Below, piece after piece: positions 1 to 8,010 of a stretch of DNA of 64,000 bases. Each line of letters starts with the position of its first letter. Positions within the stretch are counted from its first letter, which is position 1. Below the pieces are notes generated by a model. That model made no database searches. It had not been told where the DNA came from and saw only the letters and a list, made by a program, of their open reading frames with translations. A program made the translations under genes and the position numbers. The DNA is from Gangjinia marincola (GTDB taxonomy: Bacteria > Bacteroidota > Bacteroidia > Flavobacteriales > Flavobacteriaceae), in the NCBI RefSeq assembly GCF_039523415.1, contig NZ_BAAAFG010000005.1:1-64000 (forward strand). Direction: 5' to 3'.

Positions 1-41
1 ATAGACAATTAGATTCAAATGGGGTGCGATGTACAAATCCC

Positions 42-118
42 GTTGAAGGCGATGGAGCAAAAAGGGAAACGCACAGCGTGCGTGATTTTTGCGTCCCCCT
101 TGGGCCATTGCCTTCAAC
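42..118. repeat. Long imperfect palindrome upstream of tyrosine recombinase (attC-like hairpin candidate)
   Basis: The outer arms GTTGAAGGCGATGG (42-55) and CCATTGCCTTCAAC (105-118) pair over 14 bp with one G-T wobble. Inside, GCAAAAA (57-63) pairs with TTTTTGC (86-92), and ACGCAC (69-74) pairs with GTGCGT (78-83). The result is a long bulged single-strand hairpin. Integron attC sites have this architecture, but the classical RYYYAAC/GTTRRRY cores are not in the right orientation, so the site-type assignment is inference. It lies 96 bp upstream of a recombinase gene. Confidence 0.5.
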
Positions 119-137
119 TCGTTTATAAACGCAAGTT
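116..137. other. Candidate recombinase core site (dyad around CGTTTATAAACG)
   Basis: AACT (116-119), the perfect 12-bp palindrome CGTTTATAAACG (120-131), then CA and AGTT (134-137) form a 22-bp dyad with short inverted arms. Simple tyrosine-recombinase sites have this form: two inverted arms around a 6-8 bp crossover region. It directly abuts the 42-118 hairpin. A near copy is present at 15939-15960. The function as att site is inferred. Confidence 0.35.
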
Positions 138-213
138 ATATAAAAATAGGTGATTATATCATTTTAAAGTATATAAAGCACTAAAATTCAGTAAATATTG
201 TATTTTTAACATT

Positions 214-1041
214 ATGCAGGATATAGTCGATTTTGGGCAAATAATGGATATAAAGCGCTATAGTCCTCAAACTAAAGCAAGCTATAGTAATGCCGTCAAA
301 TTATTGTCTCATCACTATAGCGATATTTCGCTAGAATCTATTTCTGATAAGCAAATACAACAGTTTATCTTAACTCTAATACGAGAAAAAGAAATTTCAG
401 CATCCTACCAAAGACAAATTGTAGGTGGATTAAATCTGTTTTACAAAGAGATGTATCAACGGCATCTTAATGTAACTCAATTAGCGGTTACACGCCGCGA
501 ATCTGCATTACCTCAAGTACTTGATAAAGCAGAAATCACAGCCTTACTCCATAAAACACACAATATAAAGCATAGAGCTATGCTAACATTGCTGTATAGC
601 AGTGGCCTTAGAGTAGGGGAGTTAATTAATGTAAAGATCAATCATATCGATTCTAAACGTATGGTCATCTACGTTAAGGCAGCTAAAGGAAAAAAAGACA
701 GGTATACCTTATTATCCATTAAGGCGTTACATCTTTTGCGGGAGTATGTAAAACAGCATAAGCCTAAAGATTTTCTGTTTGAAGGGCAAAAAGGAGGAAA
801 ATATTCTGCTAATAGTGTACGACAAATATTTAAGGCGTCTTGCAAAAGGGCTAATATAAGAAAGAACGTCAACCTTCATTCGCTTAGACATAGCTTTGCG
901 ACCCATCTTTTAGAACAAGGAACAGGTATTGCACATATTCAAAAGCTCTTAGGTCATGCTAATATTAAAACTACGTTGATCTATACACAGATTACAACCG
1001 CCAATCTTTCTACCATCATTAGCCCATTAGACAGTCTCTAA
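214..1041 (+). CDS. Tyrosine-type site-specific recombinase (XerD/phage integrase family)
   Basis: A 275-residue integrase with an N-terminal SAM-like core-binding domain (about residues 10-90) and a C-terminal catalytic domain. The catalytic set is complete: Arg133 in 'GLRVGE', a Lys in the 'KGKKDR' turn (158-163), His222 and Arg225 in 'HSLRHSF', His248 in 'LLGHAN' and nucleophile Tyr257 in 'IYTQI'. The extra segment typical of IntI integron integrases is not evident between the conserved patches, so it is closer to XerD-like or solo recombinases. The ATG start follows a TATTTTTA (201-208) that resembles a -7 element. The gene is preceded by a long palindrome and a dyad core site, which suggests it acts on adjacent DNA to insert or shuffle cassettes. 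It converges on uvrB, and the two stop codons overlap (CTAA, 1038-1041). Confidence 0.9.
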   Translation: MQDIVDFGQIMDIKRYSPQTKASYSNAVKLLSHHYSDISLESISDKQIQQFILTLIREKEISASYQRQIVGGLNLFYKEMYQRHLNVTQLAVTRRESALPQVLDKAEITALLHKTHNIKHRAMLTLLYSSGLRVGELINVKINHIDSKRMVIYVKAAKGKKDRYTLLSIKALHLLREYVKQHKPKDFLFEGQKGGKYSANSVRQIFKASCKRANIRKNVNLHSLRHSFATHLLEQGTGIAHIQKLLGHANIKTTLIYTQITTANLSTIISPLDSL

Positions 1042-3044
1042 ACCTCTTCAGACTTCATTTTATCCTGGATCATCTTAATCTCATCACGTAACTTTGCTGC
1101 CGTCATAAAATCCAGCTCCTTGGCCGCTTTTTCCATATCCCTGCGCAATAATTTGACCCGATCCTGTAATTGATCCTTGCTAAAATACTGTACCTCTTTT
1201 TCTGCTGCCTTTAACGTAGGAGCGTGTTCAAAGGTATAGGGTTCTACTTTCTTTCCGGCTAATGCATTGTCCAGTGACTTGTTTAGCGCAGTAGGGGTGA
1301 TGCCATGTTCTTTATTATACGTCAACTGCTTGTTGCGTCGGTATTCGGTTTCATCGATGGTTTTTTGCATGCTGTCCGTAATTTTATCAGCATACATAAT
1401 AGCTTTTCCCTCTAAATGACGCGCTGCGCGACCAATCGTTTGAGTCAGTGAACGGTTGCTGCGTAAAAAGCCTTCTTTATCAGCATCCAGGATGGCGACT
1501 AGCGAAACTTCGGGCAGGTCTAATCCCTCACGCAATAAGTTTACTCCTATCAAGACATCAAAAATGCCCTTACGCAAGTCCTGCATAATCTCTACCCGTT
1601 CTAACGTGTCGATATCACTATGAATATAACGACAGCGTACATTAATACGCGTTAAGTATTTTGCCAACTCTTCGGCCATTCGCTTAGTCAGCGTAGTGAC
1701 CAAAACACGTTGATCTTTATCTACGCGCTGTTGTATCTCTTCAATCAAATCATCAATTTGATTGAGACTGGGACGCACCTCAATAATCGGGTCCAGTAAT
1801 CCTGTTGGCCTGATCACCTGTTCTACATACACCCCTTCAGACTTGCCTAATTCATAATCTGCCGGAGTCGCACTTACATAAATCACCTGATTCTGAAGTG
1901 TTTCAAACTCTTCAAACTTCAACGGGCGGTTATCCATCGCTGCCGGAAGCCGAAACCCATACTCCACCAAATTCTCTTTTCTGGATCGATCCCCACCGTA
2001 CATGGCAGAAACTTGCGGAATGGTTACGTGGCTCTCATCAATGATCATCAAATAATCATCTGGAAAGTAATCTAACAAGCAAAAGGGCCGGGTGCCGGGT
2101 GCTCTCCCGTCCAGGTACCTGGAGTAGTTTTCAATCCCGCTGCAATAGCCCAGTTCCCTGATCATCTCCAGGTCAAAATTAGTGCGCTCCTCCAGGCGTT
2201 TAGCCTCCAGTGGCTTCCCAATTTCTTTAAAGTACTCCACCTGTTTGCCCAAATCAATGCTAATTTGCTGGATAGCGCCATTAAGCACATCAGGCGAAGT
2301 CACGAACATGTTGGCGGGATATACATTTAAACGATCGTACTTTTCTAATACCTCATTGGTTTTGGGATCAAAAGCTTCTACTTCTTCAATCTCATCCCCA
2401 AAAAAATGTACCCTAAACGCATCATCTGCATACCCGGGAAAGATATCTACGGTATCTCCCTTAATCCTAAAGTTTCCGCGTTTGAACTCTGCCGTGGTAC
2501 GCGAATAAAGTGATTGTACCAGGCGGTGCAGTAGTTTAGTACGTGAAAGTACCTGATCTTTTTTAAGCGAAATCACATTTTTTTGAAACTCAATGGGGTT
2601 ACCAATCCCGTACAAACAACTTACACTGGCAACCACCAATACATCACGTCGACCGCTAAGTAGGGAAGAGGTGGTACTAAGCCGCATTTTTTCAATCTCC
2701 TCATTAATTGATAGATCTTTTTCAATGTATGTTCCGCTGGAGGGGATAAATGCTTCCGGTTGATAGTAATCGTAGTACGACACAAAATACTCTACCGCAT
2801 TTTGAGGGAAAAATTGTTTGAACTCAGAATATAACTGTGCCGCCAGGGTTTTGTTGTGCGCCAGGACCAGGGTGGGTCGTTGCACTTCTTTTACCACATT
2901 CGCCACGGTAAAGGTCTTACCAGATCCGGTTACCCCTAACAGGGTTTGATATCTGTCCTGTTGCTCAATGCCCGCAACTAATTGTTTGATGGCTTCCGGT
3001 TGGTCCCCGGTGGGCTGAAATGAAGATTCTAACGTAAATTTCAT
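1038..3044 (-). CDS. uvrB: UvrABC system protein B (excinuclease helicase subunit)
   Basis: UvrB (668 aa) is the DNA damage-verification subunit of nucleotide excision repair. It loads with UvrA and then recruits UvrC. Visible elements are the Walker A 'GVTGSGKT' (residues 37-44), the damage-clamping beta-hairpin 'SYYDYYQPEAF' near residue 100, the helicase motif 'IIDESH', the late helicase motif 'QTIGRAARH', and a C-terminal UVR coiled coil ('AAKELDFMTAAKLRDEI') that contacts UvrC. The ATG at 3044 was chosen over one 21 nt upstream because the family starts 'MKFTLESSFQPTGDQP' and because a TATTTTTG -7 element at 3063-3070 would place the transcript start after the longer start. The gene is monocistronic as far as can be seen, and ends inside the stop codon of the convergent recombinase. 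Confidence 0.98.
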   Translation of the reverse strand: MKFTLESSFQPTGDQPEAIKQLVAGIEQQDRYQTLLGVTGSGKTFTVANVVKEVQRPTLVLAHNKTLAAQLYSEFKQFFPQNAVEYFVSYYDYYQPEAFIPSSGTYIEKDLSINEEIEKMRLSTTSSLLSGRRDVLVVASVSCLYGIGNPIEFQKNVISLKKDQVLSRTKLLHRLVQSLYSRTTAEFKRGNFRIKGDTVDIFPGYADDAFRVHFFGDEIEEVEAFDPKTNEVLEKYDRLNVYPANMFVTSPDVLNGAIQQISIDLGKQVEYFKEIGKPLEAKRLEERTNFDLEMIRELGYCSGIENYSRYLDGRAPGTRPFCLLDYFPDDYLMIIDESHVTIPQVSAMYGGDRSRKENLVEYGFRLPAAMDNRPLKFEEFETLQNQVIYVSATPADYELGKSEGVYVEQVIRPTGLLDPIIEVRPSLNQIDDLIEEIQQRVDKDQRVLVTTLTKRMAEELAKYLTRINVRCRYIHSDIDTLERVEIMQDLRKGIFDVLIGVNLLREGLDLPEVSLVAILDADKEGFLRSNRSLTQTIGRAARHLEGKAIMYADKITDSMQKTIDETEYRRNKQLTYNKEHGITPTALNKSLDNALAGKKVEPYTFEHAPTLKAAEKEVQYFSKDQLQDRVKLLRRDMEKAAKELDFMTAAKLRDEIKMIQDKMKSEEV

Positions 3045-3062
3045 GCAAAAATGATAAGAAAC

Positions 3063-3070
3063 CAAAAATA
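3063..3070 (-). promoter_or_regulatory. uvrB promoter -7 element
   Basis: TATTTTTG on the minus strand matches the Bacteroidota TAnnTTTG consensus. It lies 19 nt upstream of the chosen uvrB ATG. No good TTTG is seen at -33. Confidence 0.5.
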
Positions 3071-3125
3071 CGACAGATGTACCTAGAAATTACTAATACG
3101 ATGTGAAGGTTTTAAATTTTTTGGC

Positions 3126-4052
3126 GTGATCCCCAACATATTGGGGACCGGGCTATCCGCTGTATCCTGCCCAATTACGTTGGGGAGGGATGCCGCTGCT
3201 ATCCCTTCCCGAAATCATAACATTAGTCCTTTCGAACCGATCCCCAACTTGTTGGTGGGGAGTGTGAGAAATCTTATTGTTGCTAACCAAGATTTTAATG
3301 CAGTTCCTAGTTGGCAGATTTCTCGTCGCTTCGCTCCGTCGAAATGACCTAAATATGTCGATTCGCTTGCCTGTCTTATCTTTTTGATTAGAAATGAAAT
3401 TACCAGCTGTCCTTTCGAACCGAATGAAATGAGTGTGAGAAATCTTATTATTGCTAACCAAGATTTTAGTACAGTTCCCAGTCGGCAGATTTCTCGTCGC
3501 TTCGCTCCGTCGAAATGACCTAAATATATCGATTCGCTTGCCTGTCTTATCTTTTTGATTAGAAATGAAATTACCAGCTGTCCTTTCGAACCGAATGAAA
3601 TGAGTGTGAGAAATCTTATTATTGCTAACCAAGATTTTAGTACAGTTCCCAGTCGGCAGATTTCTCGTCGCTTCGCTCCGTCGAAATGACCTAAATATAT
3701 CACTTTGCTTGCCTGTCTTATCTTTTTGGTTAGAAAGACTTTACCAGCTGTCATTTCGAACCGAATGCAATGAGTGTGAGAAATCTTATTGTTGCTAACC
3801 AAGATTTTAGTACAGTTCCTAGTCGGCAGATTTCTCGTCGCTTCGCTCTGTCGAAATGACCTAAATATATCACTTTGCTTGCCTGTCTTATCTTTTTGGT
3901 TAGAAAGACTTTACCAGCTGTCATTTCGAACCGATCTCCAACTTGTTGGTGGGGAGTGTGAGAAATTTTATTGTTGCTAACCAAGATTTTAATACAGTTC
4001 CTAGTCGGCAGATTTCTAATCGCTTCTCTCTGTCGAAATGACAAAACGATAC
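3126..4052. repeat. Tandem array of about 171-bp units with inverted-repeat arms
   Basis: The block starting GTGTGAGAAATC recurs at 3262, 3433, 3604, 3774 and 3956 (steps 171, 171, 170 and 182 nt), with high identity between copies. Each unit holds an inverted pair: GTCATTTCGA...GAGAAATC against GATTTCTC...TCGAAATGAC. A unit can therefore fold into a long hairpin with arms around GCTTCGCTC. The copies at 3262 and 3956 contain an extra CCCCAAC/GTTGGTGGGG mini-hairpin where others read AATGAAATGAG. At 3126-3200 there are further CCCCAAC/TTGGGG stems of related type. Reading frames in the array are repeats of each other and do not look like genes. Similar GTCATTTCGA repeats are common dispersed elements in Bacteroidota. 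Confidence 0.9.
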
Positions 4053-4352
4053 TCAAAATACTTGATCATTGAGAAAATCCCAATTTGGATTAAAAGAACT
4101 AATAAGTTTATCTTTCTTTTCTCTTCTCCATTTTTTAATTTCTTTCTCACGATCTATGGCCTCTTTCGGTGTGTCAAAAGATTCGAAATAAATTAAGTAA
4201 TAGCAATTATATCTTCCTGCGAAAGATTTTTTGGTATGCTCACTATCAAAATAATGTTGTGATAGTCTACGCTGGATATCATTAGTCACGCCTACATACA
4301 AGACGGTCTTGTTTTTATTGGTTATGAAGTAAACATGATAGGGATTAAGCAT
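4053..4352 (-). CDS. GIY-YIG nuclease superfamily protein
   Basis: A small (99 aa) single-domain GIY-YIG endonuclease of the YhbQ/UPF0213 type. The 'VYF' (residues 7-9) and 'YVG' (19-21) strands form the GIY-YIG signature. The conserved 'NDIQRRLSQH' Arg lies near residue 29, and a late Glu sits in 'AIDREKEIKKW'. The ATG at 4352 was preferred to a TTG at 4382 because the fold begins right after it. The gene is embedded in the 171-bp repeat array. The same arm (GATTTCT...TCGAAATGAC) occurs on both sides, in the same orientation. This suggests that the nuclease and the repeat form one mobile or repeat-maintaining unit, by analogy with REP-associated transposases. That role is inference; chemistry on DNA is expected from the family. 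Confidence 0.85.
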   Translation of the reverse strand: MLNPYHVYFITNKNKTVLYVGVTNDIQRRLSQHYFDSEHTKKSFAGRYNCYYLIYFESFDTPKEAIDREKEIKKWRREKKDKLISSFNPNWDFLNDQVF

Positions 4353-4382
4353 AGCTAAATATTTCTTTTTTAACTTAAGCAA

Positions 4383-4735
4383 AGTATAATAGATTGCAGT
4401 TCCTAGACGGCAGATTTCTCATCGCTTCGCTCTGTCGAAATGACCTAAATATATCGCTTCGCTTGCCTGTCTTATTTTTTTAGTTAGAAATAACTTTACC
4501 AGCTGTCATTTCGAACCGAATGCAGTGTTTGAAAAATCTTAACGTCAAAAACAAACAGTCATTTCGAACCGATCCCCAACTTGTTGGTGGGGAGCGTGAG
4601 AAATCTTATTGTTGGTAACCAAGATTTTAATGTAGTTCCTAGTCGGCAGATTTCTCATCGCTTCGCTCTGTCGAAATGACCTAAATATATCGCTTCGCTT
4701 GCCTGTCCCGTTTTTGGGGATCAAAATAACGAGAA
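4383..4735. repeat. Continuation of the 171-bp repeat array on the far side of the GIY-YIG gene
   Basis: Two more partial units. One runs from the GCAGTTCCTAG block (about 4397) to the GTCATTTCGAACCGAATGCAG arm (about 4505). The other starts with GTCATTTCGAACCGATCCCC (about 4559), carries the CCCCAAC/GTTGGTGGGG hairpin variant, and ends near TCGCTTGCCTGTC (about 4707). They match the 3262-4010 copies in sequence and orientation. The first is degenerate after 4520. No gene is seen here. Confidence 0.85.
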
Positions 4736-4743
4736 TGGAATAA

Positions 4744-7128
4744 TTACCTATTCAAATACACCCAGCCCTTATAGGGTTCAGGATAATCGGGATCATTGAG
4801 GTTTAGAATATAGTAATACGTGCCGGTAGGTAATTCATTCCCTCCTAATCCTTCATTGGGCGTTCCATCCCAGGCAGGGATATCATTATTTCCTTTGTAA
4901 ATGGTACTGCCATACCGATTAAAAACCTGTACTTCAAACTCCTTAAAAATATCATAGAGGCCTGTAATATCAAAAGTATCATTCACGCCATCCCCATTGG
5001 GAGAAAAACCTTGTGGGATAAACGGCGGACAGTTTTCTGTCTGGATCACGACGCGCTTTACCGTATAGCAAGCACCTTCATCATTTCGACCTATCCTAAT
5101 AAAAATCTCTTGAGGATCGCCGGTATTTTGATATTGCGACGGCATCAAAATCTCATTTTCCATGAAGCTGGCGTCAGCTTGAGTAAGGTAATAGCCTTGT
5201 ATAAATTCATCGGCAGATAAGTCATTGATAAATTGTGCTTCGGCATCCTGTAAATTAAAGGTGGCTAGTTCATTACCTTCATTACACTCGGTAAGACCGG
5301 TGAGGGTTTCAACTTCTGGAATAGACAATACACTAATTAAGAAGGAATCAATTACCTCGCAGGTAAAACCTTCGGCATTTTCTAATCGCACAAAAATTTC
5401 TTGCGGATTTGATGTATTGGTAAATGCTTCTATAGCTTGAAGCTCATTCATGGCTTGTTGGGCATCTTCCGCATTAGCGAAAAAAGAAAGTGTGACTTCG
5501 GCTTGACCGCCGACAATGGCTTCACCAACTTCTGTAAGATCAAATAGTGCGCTCTCATCATTGCTGGTGTCGTCACAGACACTCAAATCAAAAATATCCT
5601 GCACCACCGGTTGATAGATGATAAAAATATCAAAAGGCGTTACGCTAAAGCAAGAGTCGTTAGTATTATCCTCCACTCTTACATAGATGGTCTGTTGGGG
5701 CTCAGTTAGGGTTACTTCGCTTATTGGACTTATGGGATTTTGACTGGCAATAGCCTCATCCTCTGAAAGATGGAAAGAAATTGATATGTTGTCAACATCA
5801 CCTTGAGCGATATCTAATGTTGGCGTTAAATCAGCAATAACCACTCCATCGTTAGAGGGTTCATCACATATAAAAATATCTTCCAGATCTCCCGCCGGGA
5901 ACGGACTGGGGTTGAGTAACTCAATGCTGTCACTGTTATTCTCTTCATCTAATTCTGCTACTGTGCCATTGCCTCCACCGGCATCATCGGCAACCACTAC
6001 CAACGTGAATACTGGCGGTACTCCTGCCGGGATCGTAACATCGGTGGTTTGTTGTGTACTTTGACCGGGTAGGAGTGTTATCTCCAGCGGTACGGTAAAC
6101 AAAAATATGTCATCCGCATAAAACGCTATGGGAATGCCTTGAGGTAAAGGGTCAGTTCCTAACGTATTTGAAACCGTATAGGTAACTTCTGTCAACGATG
6201 CTAGGCATAATGGCGTTGTATTAATAATGCTCACGGTAGCATCAGGTACCTGGCTGTTTAATACCGTTATGATATTATTTACGATGACGTAATCCTGACC
6301 GCTGGTGAGCTGTATAAGTGCGGTATCATCTCCCGGATTAATGGTGTTTTGAATATTGAAGAAATCAATATCCATATTATATAATTCATTTGAATCTGTA
6401 AAACTATTCGTACCATTAAATGCGTTAGCGCTTGGATTTAGTGGTAGATTACTCAGGATTTGTCCGTTGATACTCAGGGTTTCATTTACAGCCAATGCAC
6501 TGTCACCTTCCCAGGCGAGAAATCCGATTTTTGCGTCCTCATTATCTATGACATTTAAATTTTCCAGGGTAATGTTTAGTTGTGTATTTCCCGCAAATAC
6601 ACTTTCAAAACCATCAAATACATTGACTTGATTCAAAGGAAGCGTGGGATCCTCATACACAATTACAATGGACCAACCAGCAAAATTTGTGGCCGTGGGG
6701 CAGTAGTCATCAATTACCGCACTAACATCTAAATTTGATAGCGTGTATGGACCGTTCCCCGACGTTTGAACAAATGAAGTGACATCTGTAAATCCTCCAA
6801 AAAACACCCGTTGATCGTCTATGGCATCATTAAAGGTTCGCTCAGCTGAAATATTTGTTCCATTAAGCGTCACATTAAGATCCCCTTGTCCAGATCCCGC
6901 CCAGTAGAGGTAAGCTGCAATAACGGTTTGATTGTTTTGTAATGTTAGTTCTGCGGTTGATGTGGTTAGAACAATACAGTCCTGGGTTGGGTCATTTTCT
7001 GTAACGTTCATCGTATTACCAATCGCAATATAATCATATCGTCCCGCAAACTGACTTAAGGGTTCAATTTGCTGAGCAAAGATGCCTGTTACAGAAGATA
7101 AAAGGATAAAAAGAACTATTTTTTTCAT
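4744..7128 (-). CDS. Secreted T9SS type B protein with gliding-motility-associated C-terminal domain
   Basis: A 794-residue exported protein. It has a Sec signal peptide (residues 1-18, ending 'GIFAQQ') followed by a long beta-rich extracellular region. The middle part (about 300-400) reads like a CARDB-type domain. Three related repeats of about 95 residues then follow, each built around 'D.F...C....NDG...FDLT', 'ISFHLSEDEA' or 'LSFFANAEDA', and 'PQ.IYVRVE' or 'PQEIFVRLE' motifs. The last 85 residues ('PQGFSPNGDGVNDTFDI' to '..GWVYLNR') are the CHU_C/TIGR04131-type domain that targets proteins to the type IX secretion system and the cell surface. The ligand is unknown; adhesion is typical of the class. 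A TATATTTG at 7136-7143 gives its own nearly leaderless promoter. It follows the ABC permease gene on the same strand after a short gap. Confidence 0.9.
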   Translation of the reverse strand: MKKIVLFILLSSVTGIFAQQIEPLSQFAGRYDYIAIGNTMNVTENDPTQDCIVLTTSTAELTLQNNQTVIAAYLYWAGSGQGDLNVTLNGTNISAERTFNDAIDDQRVFFGGFTDVTSFVQTSGNGPYTLSNLDVSAVIDDYCPTATNFAGWSIVIVYEDPTLPLNQVNVFDGFESVFAGNTQLNITLENLNVIDNEDAKIGFLAWEGDSALAVNETLSINGQILSNLPLNPSANAFNGTNSFTDSNELYNMDIDFFNIQNTINPGDDTALIQLTSGQDYVIVNNIITVLNSQVPDATVSIINTTPLCLASLTEVTYTVSNTLGTDPLPQGIPIAFYADDIFLFTVPLEITLLPGQSTQQTTDVTIPAGVPPVFTLVVVADDAGGGNGTVAELDEENNSDSIELLNPSPFPAGDLEDIFICDEPSNDGVVIADLTPTLDIAQGDVDNISISFHLSEDEAIASQNPISPISEVTLTEPQQTIYVRVEDNTNDSCFSVTPFDIFIIYQPVVQDIFDLSVCDDTSNDESALFDLTEVGEAIVGGQAEVTLSFFANAEDAQQAMNELQAIEAFTNTSNPQEIFVRLENAEGFTCEVIDSFLISVLSIPEVETLTGLTECNEGNELATFNLQDAEAQFINDLSADEFIQGYYLTQADASFMENEILMPSQYQNTGDPQEIFIRIGRNDEGACYTVKRVVIQTENCPPFIPQGFSPNGDGVNDTFDITGLYDIFKEFEVQVFNRYGSTIYKGNNDIPAWDGTPNEGLGGNELPTGTYYYILNLNDPDYPEPYKGWVYLNR

Positions 7129-7135
7129 ACGCTTT

Positions 7136-7143
7136 CAAATATA
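7136..7143 (-). promoter_or_regulatory. Promoter -7 element of the T9SS type B gene
   Basis: TATATTTG on the minus strand is a perfect TAnnTTTG, 8 nt before the ATG at 7128. The 5' leader would be only a few nucleotides. No clear -33 TTTG is visible. Confidence 0.45.
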
Positions 7144-7169
7144 CATATTAAGCGCAAAGAATATCCGTA

Positions 7170-8006
7170 CTATAAATCTCTTTTCTTGAGCAACGCGTAT
7201 GAGAGATAAATAAAAATTGCTGTCCAGGCTAGCGCAATAACGATTTGGTACCATTGGATGCCATAATCTTTTGTAAACTCTGATCCTAGTTGATTGGCAG
7301 CGCTTTTGATTGCTCCTAATCTTGAAATAGGCTCTACCACAAGATTTGCCATGGATTCCAGCGGGAAAAATTGCATGACCTGACCTGCTTTGTCAAAATC
7401 ATCAAAGATTTTTACCCCTAACACTACTTTAAGGATGCTTTCTGCAATCCACCAAACCACTAAAAAACCTAAGGCAAACGCAGAGCGTTTTACCAACATA
7501 CCCAAAAACAAGCACATGCTAAAAAAGGCAGTTAACTTTACAAAATATGCAGGGATGTACTCCAGGTCACGAATGATGATAGAGAACTCCGTATAATCTG
7601 AAAAGGCCAACCCAAGAATCAGTGAAACCACAAATAAGAAAATAGCAGAGATTCCCGCATAGACCAATACAGTATAAAATTTGGAGAGAATAAATTCTTT
7701 TTTGCTTAGTCCGTCAATCAAGTTTTGCTTTAACGTGCGGTTACTATATTCATTGGACATCATGGATACAATTACTATAGCTAAGAATAGTTTTAAAAAC
7801 GCCACAAAGTATGCATTAAAGTGCCAGATTAGCGGGAAATTAAATATACCCTGATCTGCCAGTCTAAAGTTGATCATTCCAAATTCAAACTTAATTGAAG
7901 CGAATAGTGCGATAAAAGTGATGAGAATAAAATAAGTTATCGTCAGAACCCGCGCAGACTTACTATATTTTAACTTGTGAAATTCTATGTTGAGTAGTCT
8001 AAGCAT
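7170..8006 (-). CDS. ABC-2 type transporter permease
   Basis: A 278-residue integral membrane protein with about six hydrophobic segments: near residues 20-38, 57-80, 110-135, 155-168, 172-195 and 255-270. The N-terminus 'MLRLLNIEFHKLKYSKSARVL' and the 'MMSNEYSNRTLKQNLIDGLSKKEFILSKF' segment are typical of BcrB-type/ABC-2 permeases. It starts 4 nt after the ATPase gene and is clearly its partner in an efflux pump. The exported substrate cannot be told from sequence. Confidence 0.9.
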   Translation of the reverse strand: MLRLLNIEFHKLKYSKSARVLTITYFILITFIALFASIKFEFGMINFRLADQGIFNFPLIWHFNAYFVAFLKLFLAIVIVSMMSNEYSNRTLKQNLIDGLSKKEFILSKFYTVLVYAGISAIFLFVVSLILGLAFSDYTEFSIIIRDLEYIPAYFVKLTAFFSMCLFLGMLVKRSAFALGFLVVWWIAESILKVVLGVKIFDDFDKAGQVMQFFPLESMANLVVEPISRLGAIKSAANQLGSEFTKDYGIQWYQIVIALAWTAIFIYLSYALLKKRDL

Positions 8007-8010
8007 GTGA

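Noticed and set aside
214..1041. Integron integrase IntI.
   Set aside because: The IntI-specific extra segment in the catalytic domain is not evident, and the classical attC core bases are not in the expected orientation. The general label tyrosine recombinase is safer.
3126..4056. Several long open frames on both strands in the 171-bp repeat array.
   Set aside because: The proteins are repeats of each other (for example 'NKISHTHFIRFE' blocks), arise from a period of exactly 57 codons, and match no family. They are repeat artefacts.
3126..4735. CRISPR array.
   Set aside because: The repeated unit is about 171 bp without unique 30-40 bp spacers, units are near-identical throughout, and no cas genes are present.
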